A DNA stretch of 64,000 nucleotides from Leptolyngbyaceae cyanobacterium JSC-12 (lineage in GTDB: Bacteria; Cyanobacteriota; Cyanobacteriia; Leptolyngbyales; Leptolyngbyaceae), in NCBI GenBank assembly GCA_000309945.1, contig CM001633.1:5197174-5261173 (forward strand), in the 5' to 3' direction. The notes under the pieces are model-generated. The model searched no databases, was not told the DNA's origin, and saw only the letters and a list, made by a program, of their open reading frames with translations. A program made the translations under genes and the position numbers. How positions within the stretch are numbered: the stretch's first letter is position 1; each line of letters begins with the position of its first letter. Of this stretch, positions 34,373 to 42,179 are shown in pieces.

Positions 34373-36397
34373 ATGTCGATTGATACACCACTCGATATTA
34401 CCTTGCAAATCATCTTGACGGTGATTGCAGGGATTGGGGCGCAAGTACTGGCAGAATTCCTCAAAGCACCGGGAATTGTTTTTCTACTGTTGTTTGGGAT
34501 TTTGCTGGGACCCAGTGTACTTGGCTTTCTATACCCTGATCGCCTGGGTGTTGGGTTGGATGTGATGGTGCCGTTGTTAGTGGCAATCATCCTGTTTGAG
34601 GGCGGGTTTAACCTGGAACTGCGCGACTTGGGGCGTGTCTCTGGCAGTTTGCGGAATCTGGTCACAATTGGTACGCTGATTACCCTGCTGGGTGGAGGGA
34701 TGGCAGCCCATTGGTTAAGTGAATTTCCCTGGGCGATCGCCTTCCTTTATGCTTCCCTGGTTGTTGTGACAGGACCGACTGTAATTAATCCCTTACTAAA
34801 GCAGGTCAAGGTTGATCGCCGCGTTGCCACATTACTGGAAGGCGAAGGAGTTCTCATCGATCCAGTTGGTGCCATCCTGGCAGTGGTAGTTCTCAACATT
34901 CTGCTTAACGGCAACACCGAACCTCTAACGGTTGCAGGGAGCTTGGTCATTCGTTTGGGAATTGGGGGTGGCATTGGCGTAGCAGGCGGGTGGCTGATGG
35001 GACAACTGCTCAAACGCGCCCAATTTCTATCTGATGATTTAAAGACATTGATGGTGCTAGCTGGACTATGGGGCTTGTTTGGGGCTGCCCAGATGATTCA
35101 AAGTGAATCTGGATTAATGGCAACTGTTGCGGCTGGTATTGTACTGCGAGCATCTTCTGTGCCAGAAGAACGGTTGCTCAAACGCTTTAAAGGTCAACTG
35201 TCTATCCTGGCAGTATCCGTGCTATTTATTTTACTCGCTGCCGATCTCTCAATTCCGGGGGTATTTGCACTGGGATGGGGTGGGGTGTTCACCGTTTTAG
35301 CGTTGATGTTTATTGTACGTCCGCTGAATATTTGGATCTGCACCTGGAATAGTGGTCTAAACTGGCGACAAAAGCTGTTCCTCTGCTGGATTGCGCCTCG
35401 CGGAATCGTTTCGGCATCCGTAGCATCTTTATTCGCAATTTTGCTGACTCAGCGTGGCATTAATGGTGGCGATTCAATCAAAGCGTTAGTGTTTTTGACT
35501 ATCATTATGACCGTTTTCTTGCAAGCACTAACAGCACAGGGAATGGCAAATTTGTTGCAGGTTAACTCAAAGGCGGCAACTGGAGCCGTGATAGCTGGCT
35601 GCAACCCCCTGAGTGTGCTCATTGCTCGCCTACTTACCGAAAAGGGTGAATCGGTTGTGCTGATTGATACCTCTCCCGATGCACGCGAACAAGCTGAACG
35701 GGAAAAACTGCCTGTTTTTATCAGCAGTGCACTGGATGCTGATGTACTAGAACGAGCAGGGCTGGCATCTAAAGGGACTTTTTTGGCAATCACAACAAAT
35801 GGTGAGGTGAATGTGGTGCTGGCGCAGCGGGTGATTGAGGAGTTTGGACCACCACGAGTGCTGGCGGTGTTTCCTCGTGAGCCACAAGCCAACACACCAA
35901 CAAAAGCGAATACGACGACAAAAGTCACTCAAGCATTTATGACGCAATTTTCAGTGAAGACCTGGAATCAGTACATCATGGATGGCTCGGTAAAGTTGGG
36001 GGAAACCGTCTTTGCAGAAGAAACTCTGGAGGCACAACAAACACAAATTAAGACTCTTATGCAGGAAGGGACAGTAGTGCCGTTGCTGGTTGAGCGTAAT
36101 GGGCAATGTCAGATTGTTGCAGTTGAGGAAACCTGGTTACCAGGCGATCGCCTCTACTATCTGCTGCATGATCCCAAGCCCAAATTGCTGAAAGCATTGT
36201 CTGGTTCTAGCCAAACCCGGCTCGTGCCTGAAAAAATCCCTGAAATTGAAAAGGCAGCAATCCTCGTGTCTTCCAATGTCCCAGATGAGCCAGAAATCCT
36301 AGAGCAGAAAGACACGTCTGATGTAGTTGATCCACTAACGGAACAATTGTTCAAGGAGCGATCGCCTGAGGCGGGAGACCCCCAAGACAATCAGTAA
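34373..36397 (+). CDS. Cation:proton antiporter with TrkA-N domain
   Basis: Residues ~1-390 form a CPA-type Na+/H+ exchanger of about 12 helices; conserved blocks include FLLLFGILLGPSVLGFL, ILFEGGFNLELRDL and VVTGPTVINPLLK. A TrkA-N (RCK) nucleotide-binding domain follows at ~400-520 (ATGAVIAGCNPLSVLIARLL), then a TrkA-C-like part to ~600 and a variable acidic tail. The RCK domain suggests nucleotide-gated activity. The stop lies 20 bp before IS copy 2, so the insertion spared the gene. Confidence 0.9.
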   Translation: MSIDTPLDITLQIILTVIAGIGAQVLAEFLKAPGIVFLLLFGILLGPSVLGFLYPDRLGVGLDVMVPLLVAIILFEGGFNLELRDLGRVSGSLRNLVTIGTLITLLGGGMAAHWLSEFPWAIAFLYASLVVVTGPTVINPLLKQVKVDRRVATLLEGEGVLIDPVGAILAVVVLNILLNGNTEPLTVAGSLVIRLGIGGGIGVAGGWLMGQLLKRAQFLSDDLKTLMVLAGLWGLFGAAQMIQSESGLMATVAAGIVLRASSVPEERLLKRFKGQLSILAVSVLFILLAADLSIPGVFALGWGGVFTVLALMFIVRPLNIWICTWNSGLNWRQKLFLCWIAPRGIVSASVASLFAILLTQRGINGGDSIKALVFLTIIMTVFLQALTAQGMANLLQVNSKAATGAVIAGCNPLSVLIARLLTEKGESVVLIDTSPDAREQAEREKLPVFISSALDADVLERAGLASKGTFLAITTNGEVNVVLAQRVIEEFGPPRVLAVFPREPQANTPTKANTTTKVTQAFMTQFSVKTWNQYIMDGSVKLGETVFAEETLEAQQTQIKTLMQEGTVVPLLVERNGQCQIVAVEETWLPGDRLYYLLHDPKPKLLKALSGSSQTRLVPEKIPEIEKAAILVSSNVPDEPEILEQKDTSDVVDPLTEQLFKERSPEAGDPQDNQ

Positions 36398-36417
36398 ACC
36401 CCAGCAAGGTTCAGGTA

Positions 36418-37873
36418 CACGACTTGGCAAGTTACCCAGAAAGGAAAAAGATAAGCAGAAAATGTAGGAGACGTTAGCCGTAGCCGTATCATGCTGCCCT
36501 TTGTCGCTGTGCCATCGACGATTGCTCAAGAGTTTGGGAAATATCGAGACCTGTTCTGCCGAGGCGCAGGCTTTGAGCAGGTGAGTCGCTATGTGACCGG
36601 ATTGCTGTTGAGTGAGAACAAAACCTTGCAAGGGATTGCCGGACAATGGGTAGCAGGTGGGGAGGTCGGCGGACGAAGAGCGATGCACGCAGCGGTGTTT
36701 GAGGCGGGCTGGAGGAGTTCAGAGTTAATGTCCCATCATCGTGCTGTGATAGCCAAAGAGCATCAGGGGCGAGGGCGAGAAGTCATCAGTCTGGATTGGA
36801 CGCTCAGCCATCACGATTGGGGCAAGCAGATCTTTGGGGTGAAGCGATCCTATGATTATGTGGAACATCGGATGAGTTGCTTTCAAACGGTGGTGACGGC
36901 GACGATTGCGAACCGCCACCTAATTGATGGGATTGACGTGGTGGTGCAGTTTCCAGATTTTTCAGTGGCAGAACGGGAGTATCTGAAGGTGACGGCAAAA
37001 TCCCACTATGACGATTTAGACCAAGTGCGAGAACGACTGATTGAGATGTTGCATTATCACAAGAATCGATTGGAGTATCGCAAACGCACCGAGATTGCCG
37101 TCGAGATTGTGCGCCAAGTGGAAGCGGAAGGACAATTTCCCACCGCCGATTATGCGTTTGACAATGGGGTGTTGACCGTTGAGTTAACCACCATGATTGA
37201 GTCCGCAGGAAAACACTGGGTGAGTGAAGTTGAAAGTTCTCGCAACATCTTGTGGAATGACCAATGGCAACGGGTAGATGCGATTGGTTTAGAACTCAGA
37301 ATCCATCACCCAGAGAGCTTTCGCCCGATTCAAGTCACTTGCCGCAACGGCGAAACGAAACCGATTTGGGCATTTACCAAAGTCGTGCGCCTCAAGAAGT
37401 TTGGACGCAAGCGATTGGTCATCGTCCACGAGCAAGCAGATTTACAAGACCCACCTCGCTTCCTGCTCACCGATGCGTTGCATTGGGAAAGTGGGCGAGT
37501 CATGCAGACTTGGAGTTATCGATGGTCCTGCGAGGTCTTTCATGAGGTGAGCAAACAGCACACCGGGCTAGAGTCGGCTCAGGTGCGGAACGAGGAAGCG
37601 GTCAACCGTCACTTCCGTCTTAGTTGCGTGGCGCAGTCGATTCTGCAACGGACTGCCTGTTCTGGCGCACAATCTGAACGATTTGAGTTTGCTCAAGGCA
37701 AGCAAACGGTGGGACAGAAGCTCTATACCCTCACTCGTCAAGCCTTTGATGATTTGCTGCAATTCATTGTGACGCGATGTTCTCACGGACATACAAATGA
37801 ACAGATTTTACAAGCTCTCCTCCCCAGTTGATTGGCGATCGTTTTTTCTACTTCGGTAACTTGCCAAGTTGTG
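36418..37873 (+). mobile_element. Insertion sequence copy 2 (IS4/IS701-like, 1456 bp)
   Basis: The same element as copy 1 in the opposite orientation. The terminal inverted repeats begin CACGACTTGGCAAGTTAC at 36418 and end GTAACTTGCCAAGTTGTG at 37873. Flanking direct repeats TCAGGTA (36411-36417 and 37874-37880) are a 7-bp target duplication, one base longer than at copy 1. The transposase gene appears intact and identical. Confidence 0.93.
36491..37831 (+). CDS. Transposase of IS copy 2
   Basis: 446 residues, apparently identical to the product at 5312-6652 (same DDE residues in VISLDWTLSHHDWG, TADYAFDNG and the CEVFHEVSK block). The reading frame is complete, so the element may still be active. 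The ATG follows the left inverted repeat by 55 bp. The stop lies 42 bp before the right end. Confidence 0.93.
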   Translation: MLPFVAVPSTIAQEFGKYRDLFCRGAGFEQVSRYVTGLLLSENKTLQGIAGQWVAGGEVGGRRAMHAAVFEAGWRSSELMSHHRAVIAKEHQGRGREVISLDWTLSHHDWGKQIFGVKRSYDYVEHRMSCFQTVVTATIANRHLIDGIDVVVQFPDFSVAEREYLKVTAKSHYDDLDQVRERLIEMLHYHKNRLEYRKRTEIAVEIVRQVEAEGQFPTADYAFDNGVLTVELTTMIESAGKHWVSEVESSRNILWNDQWQRVDAIGLELRIHHPESFRPIQVTCRNGETKPIWAFTKVVRLKKFGRKRLVIVHEQADLQDPPRFLLTDALHWESGRVMQTWSYRWSCEVFHEVSKQHTGLESAQVRNEEAVNRHFRLSCVAQSILQRTACSGAQSERFEFAQGKQTVGQKLYTLTRQAFDDLLQFIVTRCSHGHTNEQILQALLPS

Positions 37874-38012
37874 TCAGGTATTTGAAGAATTCAGAAGTCG
37901 TAACACCCGACAGGGATTACCTGCGACAATCCCGTTGGCAGGGATGCCTTTCACGACGACGCTACCTGCGTCAATCGTGATGTTGGCCCCCATGCGTAAA
38001 GAAATGTTTAAG
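37874..38012 (-). pseudogene. 3' fragment of a hexapeptide-repeat acyltransferase
   Basis: Read on the minus strand, the ~45 codons before the TGA in the target duplication encode MGANITIDAGSVVVKGIPAN, then GIVAGNPCRVLRLL. This is the C-terminal end of left-handed beta-helix acetyltransferases (maltose/galactoside/Ser acetyltransferase type). No upstream part of such a gene follows, so it is a remnant. The stop codon coincides with the IS target site and was present before insertion, so the IS did not cut the gene. Confidence 0.7.
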
Positions 38013-38154
38013 GTTCTTGGACTTTTACACTGCATTTCTTCTCAGGTGAGACCTAGAATCAGCAAGAGTGACTTACCATACAAGAGTTCGAGGTCTAAAG
38101 ATATTAAGGCTAATCAGTAATTAGGCCTCAACCTATCATTATTTGGTTTGAGAA

Positions 38155-39441
38155 ATGTCCTCTACTATTGCTCTGATTGCTCACGACACCCAAAAAGATG
38201 CGATCGTGAACTTTGCTCTCACACACTCGCCTGTGCTTGCCCGCTACCGCTTAATTGCAACTGAGACAACGGGGCAGCGCATTCAAGATGCCACTGGACT
38301 GACAATTCAGCAAAAACGCTCTGGACCCGTTGGAGGAGATACTCAAATCGCAGCAGAAGTATGTGACGGAAATGTAATTGCGGTGATTTTTTTGGTTGAT
38401 CCGCTGTATGCACAACCCCACGAGCCAGATATTCAAGCTTTATTACGAGTTTGCAATGTTCACAATGTTGCTCTTGCTACCAACCTCACCACTGCAGAGT
38501 TCATTATTTCCCAATTAGCTCAGAGATTAGTAGCTCACCTGATTTTCAACCCAGTTGCCGGGCAAGGCAATGCCGAACAAGAGCTAGACCTAATCCGTCA
38601 ACTCTTGCAACCTCACATGAGTCTGCACATTCATGAAACAACTGCTGAAATTAATCCAAAATCGTTAGTCCGAGAAGCACTCTCTCAACAAGCCAATCTC
38701 ATCATTGCTTCTGGTGGAGATGGAACAATCTCGGCGGTTGCTGGAGCCTTGATTGGTACTGGGATTCCGTTAGGCGTGATTCCTAGAGGAACAGCAAATG
38801 CTTTTGCGGCAGCGCTGGGAATTCCCAGAGTGTTACCAGTGCGAACAGCGTGCCAAATTATTTTGGCAGGGCAAACTCGTGCTGTTGATGCTGCCTTCTG
38901 CAATGATTTGCCGATGATTTTGCTGGCAGGAGTAGGATACGAGGCGGAAATCGTTGATTTGGCAACTCGTGAAATGAAGGAGCAGTGGGGTGCGATGGCA
39001 TATTTGATGGCAGGTTGGCAACGATTGGATGAACAAGATCGATTTCACGCGGAAATTGAAGCAGAAGGGGAAGTCTATAGTATTCAGGCGAATGCCATTA
39101 CGGTTGCAAATGCGGCTCCTCCAACTTCTGTGTTGGCGCAGGGGGGTGGACAGGTGATTTATGATGACGGCTTGCTGGATGTGACGATCGCTGCAGCGGA
39201 AACTAAACTTCAAGCTGTCACTACAATGCTGAGAATGTTAGGAGCTGCATTGGTGAAAATGGGCACGCAACAGCAGAATGTAGTCCATGGACGTGCTAGA
39301 AAACTCAAAATTACAACGGACCCGCCGCAGAAAGTGGTGGTAGATGGGGAAGTAATTGGGATGACTCCGATTACAGTGGAATGTGTCCCAAAAGGATTAA
39401 TTGTTTTGGCTCCCAACCTAAATCATTCAACCACTAGCTAG
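38155..39441 (+). CDS. Methylglyoxal synthase / diacylglycerol-kinase-like fusion
   Basis: Residues 1-~125 match methylglyoxal synthase: LIAHDTQK, RIQDATGL, SGPVGGDTQIA, VIFLVDPLYAQPHEPDIQALL and VALATNLTTAEFII keep the catalytic His/Asp residues. This is followed without a break by a YegS/BmrU-type lipid kinase: HLIFNPVAGQGNAEQELDLI, IIASGGDGTISAVAGALIGT, LGVIPRGTANAFAAALGIP and a C-terminal VVVDGEVIG. The first part makes methylglyoxal from dihydroxyacetone phosphate; the second phosphorylates diacylglycerol-like lipids. The domains are co-linear in one 428-residue chain, as in other cyanobacteria. Confidence 0.93.
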   Translation: MSSTIALIAHDTQKDAIVNFALTHSPVLARYRLIATETTGQRIQDATGLTIQQKRSGPVGGDTQIAAEVCDGNVIAVIFLVDPLYAQPHEPDIQALLRVCNVHNVALATNLTTAEFIISQLAQRLVAHLIFNPVAGQGNAEQELDLIRQLLQPHMSLHIHETTAEINPKSLVREALSQQANLIIASGGDGTISAVAGALIGTGIPLGVIPRGTANAFAAALGIPRVLPVRTACQIILAGQTRAVDAAFCNDLPMILLAGVGYEAEIVDLATREMKEQWGAMAYLMAGWQRLDEQDRFHAEIEAEGEVYSIQANAITVANAAPPTSVLAQGGGQVIYDDGLLDVTIAAAETKLQAVTTMLRMLGAALVKMGTQQQNVVHGRARKLKITTDPPQKVVVDGEVIGMTPITVECVPKGLIVLAPNLNHSTTS

Positions 39442-39726
39442 CAATTACCCTGTTAACAGTTGATCTGGCTGTAGGGATGTTGCAAGCCCCCTTACAGGAA
39501 ATTGATTCAACTATGCATGAAACAGAACAGGATTATTGCTTGGAATTTCGGCGGAGTTCCTTGTTGATCCGTTTCCAGCGTTCCCTTTCTGCCAGTTCTG
39601 CTGATCTTGCTTGTGTGCCAGATAGCCAAATTCTCATTGTAATTTCTGGTAATGTTCTAGACATGGGGCTAAGGATCAGGGTAAATAGAATTACCAAATC
39701 AGTTAGGGTAGTTCAAAACGACTACG

Positions 39727-40005
39727 ATGGTACTCGAACCTGTACACTGTCCCACTTGCAACAGCACTAACATCGTCAAACATGGCAAGACGGCTGAAGG
39801 CAAACAACGATATAAATGTCGGAATTCCGAATGCACTCGCCATAGCTTTGTTCTGGAGTATTCCTACCGAGGTTACTTACCTGATGTGAAACAACAGATT
39901 TGTGAGATGGCACTCAATGGCAGCGGAATTCGCGATACTGCACGAGTACTCAGAATTAGTCCGACTACTGTCATTGAAGAATTAAAAAAAAGATCGTCAT
40001 CTTGA
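39727..40005 (+). CDS. IS1-family InsA-like protein
   Basis: The 92-residue product has the InsA zinc finger (CPTCNSTNIVKHGKT, then RYKCRNSEC) and a helix-turn-helix (GSGIRDTARVLRISPTTVIEEL). It ends shortly after an 8-A run at 39984-39991. The following InsB frame continues from the same run (DRHLEQINRSLLEQL), so the two are normally joined. In IS1 elements InsA binds the ends and the fused product is the transposase. Confidence 0.85.
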   Translation: MVLEPVHCPTCNSTNIVKHGKTAEGKQRYKCRNSECTRHSFVLEYSYRGYLPDVKQQICEMALNGSGIRDTARVLRISPTTVIEELKKRSSS

Positions 40006-40468
40006 ACAGATCAATCGATCATTGTTGGAACAACTGGAGCCAACAGCTGTGACTATTGCCAAACACATCGAAGAAGCCGAAGCAGACGAGATGTGGAGCT
40101 TTGTCCGGTGTAAAAAACAGGAACGTTGGCTGTGGCATGCCATTGACCATCAGACGGGGCAGGTATTGGCGTATGTGCTGGCAGACCATCAAGACCAAGC
40201 GTTGGTCGAGTTAAAAGCATTGTTAGCACCGTTTGGGGTTCAAACCTTTTATACCGATGGATGGGGAGCCTATGCTCGCTTGTTCGATGAAGACCAGCAT
40301 GTGGTTGGTAAACAGAATACACAGAAAATTGAGCGCAAGCATTTGACGTTACGAACCCGAATTAAGCGATTAGCTCGCAAGACGATCTGCTTCTCCAAGT
40401 CCGAACGGCTACATGACATTGTGATTGGGTTGTTCATCAATCGCTATGAATTTGGACGGGTAGTTTGA
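39992..40468 (+). CDS. IS1-family InsB-like catalytic part (frameshifted)
   Basis: Following GATCGTCATCTTGAACAG after the A-run, the frame encodes the IS1 catalytic domain: EADEMWSFVRCKKQERWLW holds the first Asp, FYTDGWGAYARLF the second, and NTQKIERKHLTLRTRIKRL the last acidic/His region. As an independent ORF it would start at a TTG at 40022. It lies in the +1 frame relative to InsA, so production of the full transposase needs slippage at the eight As, or the run has lost a base and the element is dead. Confidence 0.8.
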   Translation, partial: DRHLEQINRSLLEQLEPTAVTIAKHIEEAEADEMWSFVRCKKQERWLWHAIDHQTGQVLAYVLADHQDQALVELKALLAPFGVQTFYTDGWGAYARLFDEDQHVVGKQNTQKIERKHLTLRTRIKRLARKTICFSKSERLHDIVIGLFINRYEFGRVV

Positions 40469-40557
40469 CCTTATCGATCCCCATGTCTAGCACACTACCT
40501 AATTTCTAGTAATTTTGTAAGTGACTGTAATTTTGTAGGTGAGCGTTGTCAAGCTTT

Positions 40558-40573
40558 CCGGTTTCTAAACCGG
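40558..40573 (-). terminator. Short stem-loop after the GH1 gene
   Basis: CCGGTTT-CT-AAACCGG forms a near-perfect palindrome 17 bp after the GH1 stop codon on the minus strand. The T-run is poor, so termination is only plausible. Confidence 0.4.
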
Positions 40574-40589
40574 ATCAACACTCTTGCAA

Positions 40590-42179
40590 TCACTGCAAGT
40601 TTACATCAGCAGTTTCTATCCCAATTCTTGAAAGCTCGGTGAATTCATTTCTAAATTCGCGAATTAACTGAGTATAAGTTTCCGAAGGGCGATCGCCTAA
40701 GTGATCTTCTACCAGGCGATTGCTCCCTTGAGCAAAATCAATAGAGAATAGACCAAAGCGAGGAGTATAAGACCCCCATTCATAATTATCCGTCATCGAC
40801 CAATGCAAATAGCCCAGCATGGGAATCCCCTCCTGCACAAGCCGTTTGACTTGATAGACATGAGCTTTGAGATATTCACTCCGCAGCATTTGATCTGAGC
40901 GACGGGTAGCAATGCTGTTATCGGGTTTGCGGCGAATTGCCATGCCATTTTCAGCGATCAGCACAGGACAATGGACTTGCCCAACGGCGCTGCCAAATTC
41001 CCGTGAATAAAACTGACAGAAGAAATGCAAGCCCTCAGGGAGCGATCGCCAGTCCCACCATTTGCTGGTAATCCCGCTCATTAACCAACCCCGAAAGTCT
41101 TTAGTTTTGAACTCAAAGTCAGAAAATAGTGGTAAGCGGAAAATGTGCGCCAGGAAGGGATCGTAATAATCAAGCGCGAGATAATCAAACACCTGCAAAC
41201 GGGGAGAAGCTTCTAATACTTGCAGACAATAACTTAAATGACTCACATCAAAATTGCGCCGTCCCAGCCAATTACTAACGTGGCGTGCCAGTTGCCCAAA
41301 GCGATAGGGCAAATTATGCCGAAATGGAAGATTCGCTTTGCTAATTTCGACCTCAAATTGTTTCGCGTTAGCACAGGCATAATCCTGCAACTCGGTAAAC
41401 TTGACTGCCTGTTGCCGCAAACTCAACACATCCCAAATCATCTTTTCTGACCAATACAGGTCGCTACAGTAGGTGTTGAGCGAAACCTGGGGAAACTCCC
41501 AACCTGCCTCTTCATAAATGTCATGAATCAGATTATAGGCATGAATATGAGCTGCCAATAACAGGTTATAAGCACGGATGAACGGAGTGAGACCGCGAGT
41601 AGTGCCGGCTGGAAACATGCCACTCAGGTAGGTATTGGGCACCAGGATGTTTGGCTCATTGGTGGTGATATACCACCGAATCGGGGGAAGCTGATGATAA
41701 TCGGTCAAGCGTCGATTAATGTGAGTGACAGAAACTTGAACGTATTCGACAAAGCAGGCAACGGTTTCTTCGTGTAACCAGGCGTCAATTCCCAGCCATG
41801 CCGGATGGGTGAAGTGGTGCAGGGTGACAATTGGTTCTAAACCAGCCCGACGACAAGCCGCAATGCGATCGCTATAGGCATCTAACGCCGCAACGTCAAA
41901 CGGTGGAGCCGAAACTGGTTCAGCCGAGGTTGAGGGTTGAATCCGCGCCCATTCCAAACTCATCCGAAATGCATTCAAGCCCATCTGTTGACAGGTGTGA
42001 AAGTCTTCCTCATAGCGGCTCCAAAATTCGGCAGCCTTTCCGGTTGGCATCACATTGCCGTGGGTTTCACTATGAAACCAGTTATTTTTAGGTTCATCAG
42101 GACCGTTGTAGCCACCTTCGCTCTGATAGCCAGAGGTAGCAACGCCCCAGAGGAAAGCATTATTCGACCAGGCTGGCAT
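40590..42179 (-). CDS. Glycoside hydrolase family 1 (beta-glucosidase-like)
   Basis: A GH1 TIM-barrel enzyme of 529 residues. FLWGVATSGYQSEGG is the N-terminal family signature. The acid/base Glu is in RWYITTNEPN (about residue 175) and the nucleophile in VLIAENGMAI. LGYLHWSMTDNYEWGSYTPRFGLFSIDF closes the active site. I start at the ATG at 42179, which has GAGAGTG in front, rather than 42194. The gene overlaps the end of the glycosyltransferase gene by 20 bp, so the two are probably co-transcribed. No signal peptide: an intracellular glycosidase, substrate unknown. Confidence 0.93.
   Translation of the reverse strand: MPAWSNNAFLWGVATSGYQSEGGYNGPDEPKNNWFHSETHGNVMPTGKAAEFWSRYEEDFHTCQQMGLNAFRMSLEWARIQPSTSAEPVSAPPFDVAALDAYSDRIAACRRAGLEPIVTLHHFTHPAWLGIDAWLHEETVACFVEYVQVSVTHINRRLTDYHQLPPIRWYITTNEPNILVPNTYLSGMFPAGTTRGLTPFIRAYNLLLAAHIHAYNLIHDIYEEAGWEFPQVSLNTYCSDLYWSEKMIWDVLSLRQQAVKFTELQDYACANAKQFEVEISKANLPFRHNLPYRFGQLARHVSNWLGRRNFDVSHLSYCLQVLEASPRLQVFDYLALDYYDPFLAHIFRLPLFSDFEFKTKDFRGWLMSGITSKWWDWRSLPEGLHFFCQFYSREFGSAVGQVHCPVLIAENGMAIRRKPDNSIATRRSDQMLRSEYLKAHVYQVKRLVQEGIPMLGYLHWSMTDNYEWGSYTPRFGLFSIDFAQGSNRLVEDHLGDRPSETYTQLIREFRNEFTELSRIGIETADVNLQ

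Larger units (their letters stand above)
39648..40499 (+). mobile_element. IS1-family insertion sequence (852 bp)
   Basis: The ends start GGTAATGTTCTAGACATGGG and, on the other strand, GGTAGTGTGCTAGACATGGG, imperfect inverted repeats with two mismatches. The 8-bp sequence TAATTTCT stands directly outside both ends (39640-39647 and 40500-40507), the target-duplication length typical of IS1. Two partly overlapping reading frames encode the IS1-type DNA-binding part and DDE part. Confidence 0.92.
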
